This document shows positions 25,470-35,544 of a DNA stretch of 64,000 nt, piece after piece. Position 1 is the first letter of the stretch, and each line of letters opens with the position of its first letter. The DNA lies in contig NZ_JAYFQK010000011.1 in the NCBI RefSeq assembly GCF_034927245.1, forward strand, positions 38,821 to 102,820, given 5' to 3'. Source of the stretch: Desulfitobacterium_A sp034927245 (GTDB lineage Bacteria > Bacillota > Desulfitobacteriia > Desulfitobacteriales > Desulfitobacteriaceae). The notes beneath the pieces are model-generated. The model saw only the letters and a list, made by a program, of their open reading frames with translations. It made no database searches and had not been told where the DNA came from. Position numbers and translations under genes: made by a program.

Positions 25470-27686
25470 ATGAGAATTTCATCTATAAATGTTCAGAATT
25501 TCCGAAAACTACAACAATGTCGCTTAGATTTCAGCGAAAATACCACTCTGTTTGTTGGGGCTAATAACAGCGGAAAAACATCAGCCATGGATGCACTTGG
25601 TAAATTCTTGGCAGGACGAGGCTTTGTTTTTAACGATTTCACTATCTCAAACCGTACCACAATAAATGCGATTGGTGAAGAGTGGGCAGACAAAGAATGT
25701 AAGATGCCGGAGGATTTAGTGAAATGGGATAACCTTGTGCCTATGATGGACGTTTGGTTAAAAGTTGAGCATAGCGAAATTCACTATGTTGCCAGTATTA
25801 TTCCAACACTAAAATGGCGCGGCGGAAAGCTTGGAGCTCGCTTGGCCTTTCAGCCTAAAGATATTTCAAAGTTATTTACAGAATATCGGGAAGCATATTT
25901 TGCGGCTCGTACTACTGAAGCTGCTGGGATAGGAAAAGATGCACATCTTATAAATCTATATCCAAAAGATTTATGCGATTTCCTCGACAAAAAATTAACC
26001 ACATATTTTTCTATCAAGTCATATGTGCTCGATCCCAAGCAGTCAGAAGCGGAAGTGCCGCAGCCAACCCCGTACGGAATGGAATGCTTCACTGAAAACC
26101 CCTTAAAGGGTATCATTAGAATAGATATGATTGATGCTCAGCGTGGCTTTTCTGATCCGGATTCTTCTGATGATACTGAAAGATCACGAAAACAATTGTC
26201 TACCCAAATGCGCAGCTATTACGACAAACACTTAGATCCCGAGAAGCTCCCTACCCCTAAAGATTTAGAAATATTGGAAGTTACCGAACAAGCGAGAGGC
26301 GTCTTTGATAAAAACCTAGCTGATAAATTTGCTCCTGCAATTTCGGAACTGGAAGGCTTAGGTTATCCCGGCGTAACTGATCCTAAAATTACAATTACAA
26401 CTAAAGTTAGCACGAGTGAGACATTGAAACACGATTCTGCTGTACAGTATGCTCTTAGCAAAAACGATGGGACACTGAAGCTGCCGGAAAAATATAATGG
26501 TTTGGGTTATCAGAATCTTATTTCAATGGTTTTCGATCTCATGAGCTTTCGAGACAGTTGGATGAGGGTGGGAAAAGCCAGGCAAGAACAAGACACTACA
26601 GATACAATTGAACCATTGCATCTGGTTCTAGTAGAAGAGCCGGAAGCACATTTGCACATGCAGGTACAGCAAGTATTTATACGGAAAGCCTACTCAGTGC
26701 TGCGAAATCATAAGTTTCTTAAAGGCAACAAGAATTTTGCCACACAGCTTGTGATTAGCACACATTCCAGTCATATTGCGCGCGAGACGAACTTCGCGGA
26801 TTTGCGCTATTTCAAGCGACTTCCTGAATGCGCCAGCTGTAATGTTGCCACAGCAAAAGTAATTAATCTATCCGATGTATTTGGCAAAGAAGATGAAACG
26901 GACAAATTTGTAACGCGATACCTGCAAACAACTCATTGCGACTTATTCTTTGCAGATGCTGCCATATTAGTTGAAGGTTCTGCCGAAAGTATGTTAGTAC
27001 CTCATTTTATAAAAGATCATTATCCGGAGTTACATCAAAGATATGTTTCGATACTTAATATAAATGGCCGTCATTCACATCGACTGAGTCCTTTAATTGA
27101 TAAACTGTGTTTACCAACATTAGTGATTTCCGATTTAGACTCTGTCGAACCAGAAGGTCACCATAAGGCTGCCCGCCCTGTGAGAAACAGGGGGCTAATA
27201 AGCAGCAACTACGCAATTACTGATTGGATGATTAAGGAAAAAGATTTGGACAAGCTTCTTGATCTTCCGGCAGAACGAAAAGTGTTTACGAATGAAACAG
27301 CTTATAAATATTCTATTCGTATTGCCTATCAGACTCCAGTAAAAATTGATTTTGATGGAACGCCAACAGAAGCATTGTCGAGCACATTTGAAGACTGTAT
27401 GGTCTACATAAATTACGAATTAATTAAGGGCCTTAAAGAAGGTGATATTGGAAGTGATGCTGGGAGCCTTATTAAGAAGGTAAATGTTGCTCTTAATGCT
27501 GCAAGATCATTTGATGAACTCCACAAGCAAATATATAGTGAACTTCGTGATGGAAAATCTGATCAGAAAGCTGAATTCGCTTTGGATTTAATTTATACTA
27601 TTGATCCCAGTGAACTCACAGTTCCTCCGTATATTGCGGAGGGCTTAGAATGGCTTCAAACTTTTCTGCGTCCGGAGGATTGTTGA
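25470..27686 (+). CDS. OLD-family ATPase/TOPRIM nuclease (GajA-like)
   Basis: A 738-residue protein with ATG 25470 behind GGAGAGG. The N-terminal SMC/ABC-type ATPase has Walker A GANNSGKTS (about residue 31), LVEEPEAHLHMQ as signature/Walker B (about 390) and an ISTHSSHIARE switch region (about 430). A C-terminal TOPRIM domain has the catalytic Glu in AILVEGSAES and the acidic motif VISDLDSVEPEG. OLD proteins are ATP-regulated DNA nucleases. Paired with a UvrD-like helicase 3 bp downstream, this is the class 2 OLD or Gabija arrangement, an anti-phage system. At 738 residues it is longer than typical GajA (about 580), so it may be a variant. It is transposon cargo. Confidence 0.85.
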   Translation: MRISSINVQNFRKLQQCRLDFSENTTLFVGANNSGKTSAMDALGKFLAGRGFVFNDFTISNRTTINAIGEEWADKECKMPEDLVKWDNLVPMMDVWLKVEHSEIHYVASIIPTLKWRGGKLGARLAFQPKDISKLFTEYREAYFAARTTEAAGIGKDAHLINLYPKDLCDFLDKKLTTYFSIKSYVLDPKQSEAEVPQPTPYGMECFTENPLKGIIRIDMIDAQRGFSDPDSSDDTERSRKQLSTQMRSYYDKHLDPEKLPTPKDLEILEVTEQARGVFDKNLADKFAPAISELEGLGYPGVTDPKITITTKVSTSETLKHDSAVQYALSKNDGTLKLPEKYNGLGYQNLISMVFDLMSFRDSWMRVGKARQEQDTTDTIEPLHLVLVEEPEAHLHMQVQQVFIRKAYSVLRNHKFLKGNKNFATQLVISTHSSHIARETNFADLRYFKRLPECASCNVATAKVINLSDVFGKEDETDKFVTRYLQTTHCDLFFADAAILVEGSAESMLVPHFIKDHYPELHQRYVSILNINGRHSHRLSPLIDKLCLPTLVISDLDSVEPEGHHKAARPVRNRGLISSNYAITDWMIKEKDLDKLLDLPAERKVFTNETAYKYSIRIAYQTPVKIDFDGTPTEALSSTFEDCMVYINYELIKGLKEGDIGSDAGSLIKKVNVALNAARSFDELHKQIYSELRDGKSDQKAEFALDLIYTIDPSELTVPPYIAEGLEWLQTFLRPEDC

Positions 27687-27689
27687 AAG

Positions 27690-29549
27690 ATGGAAGATAT
27701 AAAAGCTGCTCACCAATTATCTGATAACCACATAGATGATCATGTGGACGACGAAATAAAGCTGTGCCTTTCTGAAGATAGTCCCAAAAGCTTCTTTATG
27801 TTTGCAGGCGCAGGTTCCGGCAAAACGCGGAGCTTAATTAACGCACTATCTTTTTTAGACAAAGAAATGGGATCAAAATTATCTGCACATTCCAAACAGG
27901 TGGCCGTTATAACTTACACAAATGCCGCTTGCGACGAAATTTCTAAAAGGCTTCAATATAAACCTGTTTTTGCAGTGTCAACTATCCATAGTTTCCTATG
28001 GGAACTGATTAAAAATTATCAGTCCGATATAAAAGCCTGGGTTATTGAATCTTTAAAAAAAGATATTGCCGAGCTGAATGAAAAACAGGCTAAAGGACGT
28101 GGCGGTGATGCCGCCGTTAAAAGAGCAGAAGAAATTAAGAGAAAGACTAATCGCCTTGCTAAGATTGAAACTGTAAAGAAATTTTCATACAATCCTAATG
28201 GGGATAATGTGGGCTATGATTCTCTAAGCCATAGTGAAGTTGTCAAAATGGGTTCTGAATTTATAGCTATTGAAGAAACCATGCAGGAAATCTTAGTGAG
28301 TAAATATCCAGTCTTATTAATTGATGAGAGTCAGGATACAAAGAAAGAACTTGTTGATGCGCTGCTTATTGTTTACGAGAAATACAAGGACAGATTTGTT
28401 ATTGGCATGTTTGGTGACACGATGCAGCGGATATATATGGATGGCAAAGACAATTTAGAAGGTTGTATCCCTAATGAATGGGAGAAACCAGAGAAGGTCA
28501 TGAACCACCGTAGTGCTACGCGAATAGTGGAATTAGCCAATGCAATTCGGAAGACTATTGATAAACAGCAACAGCGTCCACGCTCTGATGCCGAGACGGG
28601 AATAGTGCGTCTATTTATAGCAGACGCTTCGGCTAATAAAGAAGAGATGGAATATCGAGCAGCTCAAATTATGGCTGAGAAGGCTAATGATAAAGACTGG
28701 CTCGATGCTGCCAAATATAAAAGTCTAATACTGGAGCATCACATGGCAGCCAGTAGATTTGGTTTTTTTGACCTATATGCACCGCTTAATGAATCTAAAT
28801 CTTTTGACACATCTTTACGTGATGGATCAATATCTGAAATATCATTTTTGTCTAACGTCGTTTCTCCATTAGTAAAAGCATACCAAAACAGCAATGACTT
28901 CGAGGTTTCAAGAATTGTACGGCAGCGCTCTCCTCTTTTAGACAAGAAGGCTTTCCAGGAAAACTCTGCAGATCAGACCAAGTTACTAGAAGCTGCAGAA
29001 AATGCAGTCGAAGAATTGCTTCTTCTTTGGAAAGGTGGAGTCACTCCTACTTGTGTTGAAATATTAAAGGCCATCAAAAAAACTAACCTTTTCACCCTCA
29101 ACGATCGTGTAGACGATATCCTACCTGAACCAGTAAAAGACGAGGATAAAAAGGTAGCAGCTTTGAGGAAAGCACTCTCTGTGCCTTTTGATGAGTTAGA
29201 AAAATATTCGGCATATGTAACTGACAATACCCAATTTGCTACGCATCAGGGAGTGAAGGGGCTAGAGTTCCCCCGAGTCATGGTTATTATGGATGATACT
29301 GAGGCCAAAGGATTTTTATTTAGTTATGAGAAGCTTTTTGGTGCAAAGTCTAAAACAGAAACGGATATTAAAAATGAACGCGAAGGCAAGGATACGGGAA
29401 TTATGCGAACGACGCGACTTTTTTATGTAGCGTGTACGCGAGCAGAAAAAAGTTTGGCAGTTGTAGCATATACAGAGAATAAAGAAGCTGTTAAAAACAC
29501 AGCTATTTTGAATGGCTGGTTCTCAGTTGAAGAGATCGAGTTCTTATAA
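27690..29549 (+). CDS. UvrD/Rep-like superfamily 1 helicase (GajB-like)
   Basis: A 619-residue SF1A helicase. The helicase motifs are intact in order: Walker A GAGSGKTRSL (about 39), motif Ia ITYTNAACDEI, motif II LLIDESQD (about 212), motif III GMFGDTMQRIY, motif V THQGVKGLEFPRVMV (about 512) and motif VI FYVACTRAEKSL (about 575). The start follows the OLD stop by 3 bp and its ribosome-binding site lies in the end of that gene, so they are translationally linked. In Gabija, GajB partners GajA and senses or processes DNA ends. Longer than GajB (about 490 residues), which fits a variant of the system. Confidence 0.85.
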   Translation: MEDIKAAHQLSDNHIDDHVDDEIKLCLSEDSPKSFFMFAGAGSGKTRSLINALSFLDKEMGSKLSAHSKQVAVITYTNAACDEISKRLQYKPVFAVSTIHSFLWELIKNYQSDIKAWVIESLKKDIAELNEKQAKGRGGDAAVKRAEEIKRKTNRLAKIETVKKFSYNPNGDNVGYDSLSHSEVVKMGSEFIAIEETMQEILVSKYPVLLIDESQDTKKELVDALLIVYEKYKDRFVIGMFGDTMQRIYMDGKDNLEGCIPNEWEKPEKVMNHRSATRIVELANAIRKTIDKQQQRPRSDAETGIVRLFIADASANKEEMEYRAAQIMAEKANDKDWLDAAKYKSLILEHHMAASRFGFFDLYAPLNESKSFDTSLRDGSISEISFLSNVVSPLVKAYQNSNDFEVSRIVRQRSPLLDKKAFQENSADQTKLLEAAENAVEELLLLWKGGVTPTCVEILKAIKKTNLFTLNDRVDDILPEPVKDEDKKVAALRKALSVPFDELEKYSAYVTDNTQFATHQGVKGLEFPRVMVIMDDTEAKGFLFSYEKLFGAKSKTETDIKNEREGKDTGIMRTTRLFYVACTRAEKSLAVVAYTENKEAVKNTAILNGWFSVEEIEFL

Positions 29550-29708
29550 TGCCACTAAACACATTACTTGAACTACTCATTATGTTTATACTGTATCTAC
29601 ATGAAATAAAAAATTCTCGTTATTCAAATACAGGTTAGGCTAATAATGAATATGAACGATTAAAGTGGAATTACTTATTATTTATATTATTGGAAACTGG
29701 AGGGTGAA

Positions 29709-30884
29709 ATGAAGAAAAATCCATATGAGTTTCATGGTAAGCCTTTTGTAACAGCTTGTGTAGGTATTAATGGAGGAACAAATGATGATTATATTCGAAC
29801 TGGGTTTCATGAAGCTTTAAGAGGAATAGTGGAACGTATTAAAGAGACAAAATATGAGGATGTACTTGTCTATCCGTTGATTTTCTGTGCTCGGCATAGC
29901 GTTGAATTAGGACTTAAGATAATTTTAAGGAGACTTTTCACAATTCATGCAATTAAAGACAAAATTAATGTTAGGAATCAACTTTATGATTCAATATTAA
30001 AAAAAGCTCATACTCATAATATTCAATCGTTAAATGAACAAATACTCAAGTATATTACAGTTGATGAAAGGGTAGAAAAACAATACCAATCTATAATAGA
30101 ATACCTTGAAGATTATAACATTGACCCAGAGGGTGATGCTTTTAGATACACAACTAACGTCAGTGATACTCCACACATGGAAAGTAAAAATATTACTCAT
30201 ATCAGTCTGGATGTTTTTACAGAAAATTATTACAGTCTCTATGAGATGATCGATAATCTCTCTTATTCTTTATCGGAAATTATTGAAGAATATAAGCAAG
30301 GTATATTTACTAAAAAATTATCACGAACGCAAATTTCTGAAATATCTTTACTGATTGGAGATATCAAGGACTGGAAAACAAGTAAAGATGAGATTAAGAA
30401 GAAGTATAACATTGGATCGAAAGAACTAACCGACGCTGTAAATATAATAAAATCTCATCGAGAGTTTTCCATGAATATTGGAAAAGAAATCAAATTTCAT
30501 AATATAAGCTGTGCGGCCTTGGAGGCATATAAAGAATACCAAATCAATGCAGTTAAGCTCATGCATAATCAAAAAGTTAAAGATCCACTAGGATTAGAAT
30601 ATGAAAAGATTGTCCAGGACGGAGATGAGCTGAAAAAACTTGAGGATAAATTCCTTTCTATTGTTTCTTATGACGATCTTATTTTCTTCATAGCGTGCAT
30701 AGAAATCAGTAAGACCAATCTGTATTCTGAGCAGTTAGATAGCACATACGAAGAACTTTTTGAAGCATATCATAACTGTTCAGAAAGTGCATTATATAAA
30801 CTCGGAGGTGGAAGACTACACGGCCATTTGAAAGCGGGCTTAAAAAGATGTGGTCAAATGACTTATTGCAATAAGATTATTTAA
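29709..30884 (+). CDS. HEPN-like uncharacterised protein, C-terminus apparently frameshifted
   Basis: A 391-residue, helix-rich protein; ATG 29709 lies behind GGAGGGTG. I do not recognise a named family. The segment VYPLIFCARHSVELGLKIIL (about 56-75) and the later DPEGDAFRYTTN resemble a class of HEPN-like proteins found in defence loci, but no full RX4-6H nuclease motif is clear. After residue 391 the reading continues coherently in another frame (NHIITERNQGRHYPDERIEF... to TGA 31006-31008), so a one-base change near 30880-30890 probably truncated the last ~40 residues. It follows the Gabija-like pair by about 160 bp. Confidence 0.6.
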   Translation: MKKNPYEFHGKPFVTACVGINGGTNDDYIRTGFHEALRGIVERIKETKYEDVLVYPLIFCARHSVELGLKIILRRLFTIHAIKDKINVRNQLYDSILKKAHTHNIQSLNEQILKYITVDERVEKQYQSIIEYLEDYNIDPEGDAFRYTTNVSDTPHMESKNITHISLDVFTENYYSLYEMIDNLSYSLSEIIEEYKQGIFTKKLSRTQISEISLLIGDIKDWKTSKDEIKKKYNIGSKELTDAVNIIKSHREFSMNIGKEIKFHNISCAALEAYKEYQINAVKLMHNQKVKDPLGLEYEKIVQDGDELKKLEDKFLSIVSYDDLIFFIACIEISKTNLYSEQLDSTYEELFEAYHNCSESALYKLGGGRLHGHLKAGLKRCGQMTYCNKII

Positions 30885-31119
30885 TCATATTATCACGGAA
30901 AGGAATCAAGGCAGGCATTACCCTGATGAACGTATTGAGTTTATTCTCGATTCTGCTTTTTGGGAAGCCCAATTTTTATCTCTTTTCTTATTGTATGATC
31001 AATTATGAGCTTAATGGCATGTTAATAGATTCAGGACGTGCTTCACATTATCCATATTTGATGAAGACTGTTCCAATCAACGAGGAAATATTACTTTGGT
31101 GCGATCGAGGAAGGTAATT

Positions 31120-32280
31120 ATGGCTAGTGATAACATAAAATTCTTAGAGAATTTTATTGGTCGAGATTGGCTTAATGCAGAATTCGATAAAATCAACACA
31201 AAATCACCACTGAAGGGAGCGGGTATTGATTTTGCATCTTATCACCCATGGGTTCACTTCATGTATGAGATAGAATACTTATTAAGAAGATCTGATGTTG
31301 AAAACCGTGAAGATGTTATCATGGGACGATATCATTATATTCTAAATAATGCAGGAATGCTGTTAAAAGATAACTTTAATTATATCGTTGACAAAAAAGA
31401 TGCTCAGATGAAATTGAGAAGCCCAGAACAGTTCTATGATTTTATATGGGAACTAGAAGTAAGAACGATGCTTTCACGACGAGGTGCTTGTGCTGATTTC
31501 GTTGATCCAAAGAGTGGAAACACTTATGATGGTATTGCTATTATTCTTGATCATAGTATTCCCTATGAATGTAAAAACAAAATAATCGATAATAACCAAT
31601 ATAACAACAATTCTGTATTCTCACAGATACTTGCCAACAAGCTTGGGGATATTCCTTCTGTACAAAACAAGATAATACAAATCGAATTTGAAAATGGTCG
31701 GCTCGAAGATATTAAGACTATTGTTGCAATTGTTCGTGACAAGTTTGATATCTTTAACTATCAGTCTATTTTGGGTAGATATAAAATTCGAACTTTAAAG
31801 TTACCAATCGACACCCCACCGCAGTATTTAATAAACCGAGAGGGAATAAACCAGATATTTCAGGTTAATGAAAGAAGGAAAAGTGAATTATACCTTGATA
31901 AAGCCCCAAGCGATGTGGTAAAAACAAAAATACTGATTAAAATGCCAGAACAAGTATTTAAATTACATAATCTTAATGGTGTTTTAAAAAAAGCAAACGC
32001 GCAACTTTCGACGGGGGGAATTGTGTTCCTGCAAGTACCATATAGTACGTTCGAGAGTGCAAAAACTGAAGTAGCAAAAGAACTCTCACAGTGCTTTTCA
32101 AATATCAGTGCTGTTAAGCTCATAGCTTTAGGAATAGAATTTTATGAAAACAAAGGTGTTAAAATTAGCCGATCAGAGGATCTGATTGTTTCACCTAGAG
32201 GAAAAATTGCATTATTACCAAAAGAAATTGAGTTTCTCTCTCAGCCAATGGCGTTTAGCAAATACGCGTGGAAATCATAG
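31120..32280 (+). CDS. Uncharacterised protein with possible PD-(D/E)XK motif
   Basis: A 386-residue protein. ATG 31120 has GAGGAAGG upstream and is preferred to an in-frame start at 31096. The segment from residue 115 reads WELEVRTMLSRRG...YDGIAIILDHSIPYECKNK: Glu, then Asp, then ECK, in the spacing expected for a PD-(D/E)XK nuclease core (D-x9-E-x-K). No other domain is recognised. It lies between the HEPN-like and FRG genes in the cargo, so an effector in a defence module is plausible but unproven. Confidence 0.5.
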   Translation: MASDNIKFLENFIGRDWLNAEFDKINTKSPLKGAGIDFASYHPWVHFMYEIEYLLRRSDVENREDVIMGRYHYILNNAGMLLKDNFNYIVDKKDAQMKLRSPEQFYDFIWELEVRTMLSRRGACADFVDPKSGNTYDGIAIILDHSIPYECKNKIIDNNQYNNNSVFSQILANKLGDIPSVQNKIIQIEFENGRLEDIKTIVAIVRDKFDIFNYQSILGRYKIRTLKLPIDTPPQYLINREGINQIFQVNERRKSELYLDKAPSDVVKTKILIKMPEQVFKLHNLNGVLKKANAQLSTGGIVFLQVPYSTFESAKTEVAKELSQCFSNISAVKLIALGIEFYENKGVKISRSEDLIVSPRGKIALLPKEIEFLSQPMAFSKYAWKS

Positions 32281-32414
32281 ATTTTCCTTACGGTAAGTGA
32301 GTTATGATCTAGCTTCCCATTATGTTTAGAATCTGCCGGATGTTAATAAACAGTGAATTTCCCATTATCCATATTATAAGGTCAAGCTATACCAGATTCG
32401 GGAGGAGCGTTACT

Positions 32415-33710
32415 TTGTTTACGGAACGAAAAGCAGAAGAAATGTTACAAGAACAAGAAAATGAATATTATAAAGAAATGGCATCAGATGCTGAAGAGGA
32501 CTTTAGAAAGCTAGAAGTTTTAGCAAATGAATGTTGTGAATCCATGTTGGATAACAAAATCTATATTGTTGATAATGAGAAGATATTTGAAACAAATATC
32601 ATTGGAAAAGATTTATCTATAGGAAAATTTGGTGAATTGCTCGAACTCTTAAGACATGAGGAGGATATTTTAAACTGTCAAGTTTATGTAAAAGAAAAGA
32701 ATTATAATGAGCCAGATATTAAGGGTTTCACAGTTTTTTATCCTCAATATGAAAGGAATGATATATCTTCAATTAAGGTTGAAATAATAGAGAGTGTGTC
32801 TGAGTTTATTGAGAAAGTAATATATAATGAAAAGGAACTGAAGAATAAAAAAACATTTTATCGTGGCCATGGTGATTGGCGGTATGATTTACTTCCTGGA
32901 ATATATAGACCTCAAAATGAACATATTTTATTAAATGAAAGTGAATATATAAAAGAAATAATATCGTCATACCCTCAATACTTTATGGAATGTAAAACAG
33001 CTTTAGATTATTTATCCGTATTGCAACACAATGGTTTTCCTACGAGGCTTTTAGATTTTAGTGAAAACCCATTAATTGCGTTGTATATGGCATGCAATAA
33101 CGATAGTCAAAATCATGCCGATACTATGAAAATTACTGTTCCTAAAGAATATTTCAAGTATTATGATAGTGATACTGTAAGCATATTGGCTAATATTGCT
33201 TTTGCTGAAGACGATTTTTCCATTAAAGATTTTAACGATATCCATCATTTTGAGGAAAGTCTGAACATAGAAGAATTTAACCGGAGAACTGATGTAACAA
33301 AATTGGTGCATCTAATTCGCAACGAAAAGCCCGCGTTTAAACAAGCTATTGACCCTAAACATTTGAATGGAGATATTTTGTTTGTGAAACCTAGGCGGGT
33401 CTTTGATAGAATATCGCATCAAAGCGGTCTATTTGCACTATTTGGAATATCAGGATCAAAAAAAGATATGCCTAAGATAGAGTATTTGAGTCCGCCTTGT
33501 GATATAACTCATTATATAATACCGTTATATCTTAAAAGGAAAATATTAGAAGAATTATCACGCATAAATATAACAGAAGCAAATGTATATTGTGATATGG
33601 AACATGTTGCAAAGCACTATATTAATAAAGCGAAAAATAAAGAAATAGAAAAAATCATTGAAGAAAATGAAAAGAAAGAACGGGAGTTCAGTAAATCCTT
33701 GTTTAAATAA
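32415..33710 (+). CDS. FRG-domain protein
   Basis: About 431 residues. TTG 32415 is favoured because GGGAGGAG lies 9 bases upstream; earlier in-frame starts lack a site. An N-terminal helical region of about 130 residues is followed by an FRG domain, marked by FYRGHGDWRYDLLPGIYRP (about 150) and LQHNGFPTRLLDFSENPLIALYMAC (about 205-230). The domain is named for its Phe-Arg-Gly motif, visible here as YRGHG. Its biochemical function is unclear, but such genes are frequent in mobile elements and defence islands. A highly charged coiled-coil tail (KNKEIEKIIEENEKKERE) closes the protein. Confidence 0.75.
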   Translation: MFTERKAEEMLQEQENEYYKEMASDAEEDFRKLEVLANECCESMLDNKIYIVDNEKIFETNIIGKDLSIGKFGELLELLRHEEDILNCQVYVKEKNYNEPDIKGFTVFYPQYERNDISSIKVEIIESVSEFIEKVIYNEKELKNKKTFYRGHGDWRYDLLPGIYRPQNEHILLNESEYIKEIISSYPQYFMECKTALDYLSVLQHNGFPTRLLDFSENPLIALYMACNNDSQNHADTMKITVPKEYFKYYDSDTVSILANIAFAEDDFSIKDFNDIHHFEESLNIEEFNRRTDVTKLVHLIRNEKPAFKQAIDPKHLNGDILFVKPRRVFDRISHQSGLFALFGISGSKKDMPKIEYLSPPCDITHYIIPLYLKRKILEELSRINITEANVYCDMEHVAKHYINKAKNKEIEKIIEENEKKEREFSKSLFK

Positions 33711-34737
33711 ATATTGATCATACAAGATTTTAAATCTTAACATGGTATACCTGCCTGTAGCAGGAACAATGAACTTTCATTTATGGGGTCGAGCAAACAC
33801 ATTCAGGTTGAACTAGGATAAGTTGATACATTATCGAAATTCCCATTATCCTCCTACTTCGTAGAATAGACAATATAATGTACCAAGTGGTTTACTGACC
33901 GGAATGTTAGCTCTGAAATTCAGGAACTGTGGCTTTCACAACGGAATCGTGGCTCATTTTGACCTGGAGTATTCACCCTTTGATGTTATGAGTAAATGGA
34001 TACATGAAAATCCTGGTGAAATATAATGACGAAATAAAAAAATCTACTATAATACTCAACCTGTACTAAAATGTGCTCCATACAATAGATACAGATCTTT
34101 TCGAGGTGTTATGTGTAGAAGTCCGAAGACCTGAAGATTGAGAAGGTTGAATATCGACTACGGCCGAAGAACAGGATTATTTGGTAGAGATGTTAATAAA
34201 GATAAAGAATGGACGATCCGGAGTGGACCGCCCATTCTTGTATTAATACCTACTTCATGCGTAGATTAATTATGACCTTGCAATTATTGTCGAAATAATG
34301 TATGATCCTAAATTGTAACGCTTATATTCCATAATATAATATCATAACAGTATAGTATTGTCAACTATACTATACCAATGTTTTTGGGGTTATAGCTAAA
34401 AAATAGCTCAGTTTAGAATTAATTATTGAAGAATGATTGGGAGAGTTGCTAAGGAAGAAATTAAAGCATATGAGAAACGAGGGTTGATACAATATGAATT
34501 CCTGAAAATGGTATTCTGGAAAGAAGTTGAAACATCTATTGGCTGGCTAAAAGTTAGTTGGGGTTAAATCACGGTTATTTGACCTAGGAGTGGCGCCTAA
34601 ATACTCCAAATGCATTATAAATATAAAGATTTAAGGTGAGTTTAGCGTTCTACCATAAATAGGATGTTCAAATTCAAATATATATCTTCGATTAAAAGGC
34701 TTCGTTGAGTTTGAGACCGAAAAATGGAGGGAATAAC
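33711..34737. other. Gene-free 1-kb stretch upstream of tnsA, with IS-like debris
   Basis: No convincing full-length gene. Around 33930-33985, GTGGCTTTCACAACGGAA and GTGGCTCATTTTGACC resemble the repeated terminal motifs of IS21-type elements, so this may be an IS end relic. AGAATGG...CCCATTCT (about 34207-34240) could form a hairpin. A 44-codon ORF at 34433-34567 contains EEIKAYEKRGLI, faintly like a MerR helix, but has no ribosome-binding site. A dyad at 34349-34371 probably belongs to tns regulation. Confidence 0.4.
34349..34371. promoter_or_regulatory. Dyad upstream of tnsA (possible operator)
   Basis: Perfect 8-bp inverted repeat AGTATAGT-ATTGTCA-ACTATACT in AT-rich DNA 370 bp before tnsA. 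The central ATTGTCA resembles the TTTTGTCA core of the terminal TnsB-like sites, which would allow transposase autoregulation; that link is inference. Confidence 0.4.
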
Positions 34738-35544
34738 GTGGATTGGAAGAGCAAGACTTGGGAGACGGAAGACGTGCTATTTGCACAGAAAAGGAAAGTC
34801 ACTAACAAGGGTAGTAATAAAAGACCGCATTTCATTGGCTCTTTCCCCAGCAGGAAAAATCCTAACGCAGAATGGATTACTCAATGGGAATCACTTAATG
34901 AACGTCTATTTTACTATTTGTTAGAATTAGATCCGCACACAGTTAGGTACTATACACAGCCGGTTGAAGTACAGATTCCTTTTCTTAATAAAGAAGGCGA
35001 ACAAGGGACATGGTTACATACTCCTGATGTACTGTTCTTTCGACAAGGCTTAAAGCCATACCTTTGTCAAGTCAAGGAATCCCCGGCAGATATTACTCCT
35101 AAGATGGAAACGTGTAATAAACATAGCCGTTTATTTGCGGAGAAACAGGGGTGGGAATATTTGATGGTATATCCAAAAATGATGCCAGAAATAATTAAAA
35201 AAAACTTAGAATTCTTGATGGGTTGTATTAAAAAAAGGCAAGGATATAGGGAATGGATCGGGATGTTACTGCGCCGAATTCAGGACTTGGGGAAGATTCC
35301 CGTTAAGGACATTTCTCTTAGTTTTAAATTTCAAGCTAATCCTTTGTTTATTAACACTATAGTTTATCATATGATCGCAATTGGGTTATTATCTACAGAT
35401 ATTTCACTGCCATTAACGCCAGATAGTTTTGTTTGGCCAGCAGATGACACAAGGTATTATTTAACCGACAATTCCGAAAAGGTAGGTGGCGTTCTTGAAT
35501 TGTGCTCAGCTCAAAGTAAACTCCAAGTTCTATCTTTACGGTAG
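34738..35544 (+). CDS. tnsA: TnsA-like transposon endonuclease
   Basis: 268 residues; GTG 34738 is chosen for its GGAGGG site and because the protein then begins MDWKSKTW. It has the TnsA endonuclease fold: the Glu of SLNERLFYYLLELD, the Asp of HTPDVLF and the Lys of CQVKES form the restriction-like catalytic set E-D-(Q)xK. A C-terminal winged-helix-like region follows. TnsA cuts the 5' ends of the transposon, and with TnsB this gives cut-and-paste transposition. The end overlaps tnsB by about 50 bp, so the two are coupled. The first gene of the tns operon, it reads away from the glmS-proximal end as in Tn7. Confidence 0.9.
   Translation: MDWKSKTWETEDVLFAQKRKVTNKGSNKRPHFIGSFPSRKNPNAEWITQWESLNERLFYYLLELDPHTVRYYTQPVEVQIPFLNKEGEQGTWLHTPDVLFFRQGLKPYLCQVKESPADITPKMETCNKHSRLFAEKQGWEYLMVYPKMMPEIIKKNLEFLMGCIKKRQGYREWIGMLLRRIQDLGKIPVKDISLSFKFQANPLFINTIVYHMIAIGLLSTDISLPLTPDSFVWPADDTRYYLTDNSEKVGGVLELCSAQSKLQVLSLR

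Noticed and set aside
30926..31117. 63-codon + strand ORF after the HEPN-like gene
   Set aside because: Another frame of the same DNA gives a better continuation of the HEPN-like protein, and no suitable ribosome-binding site precedes this ORF.
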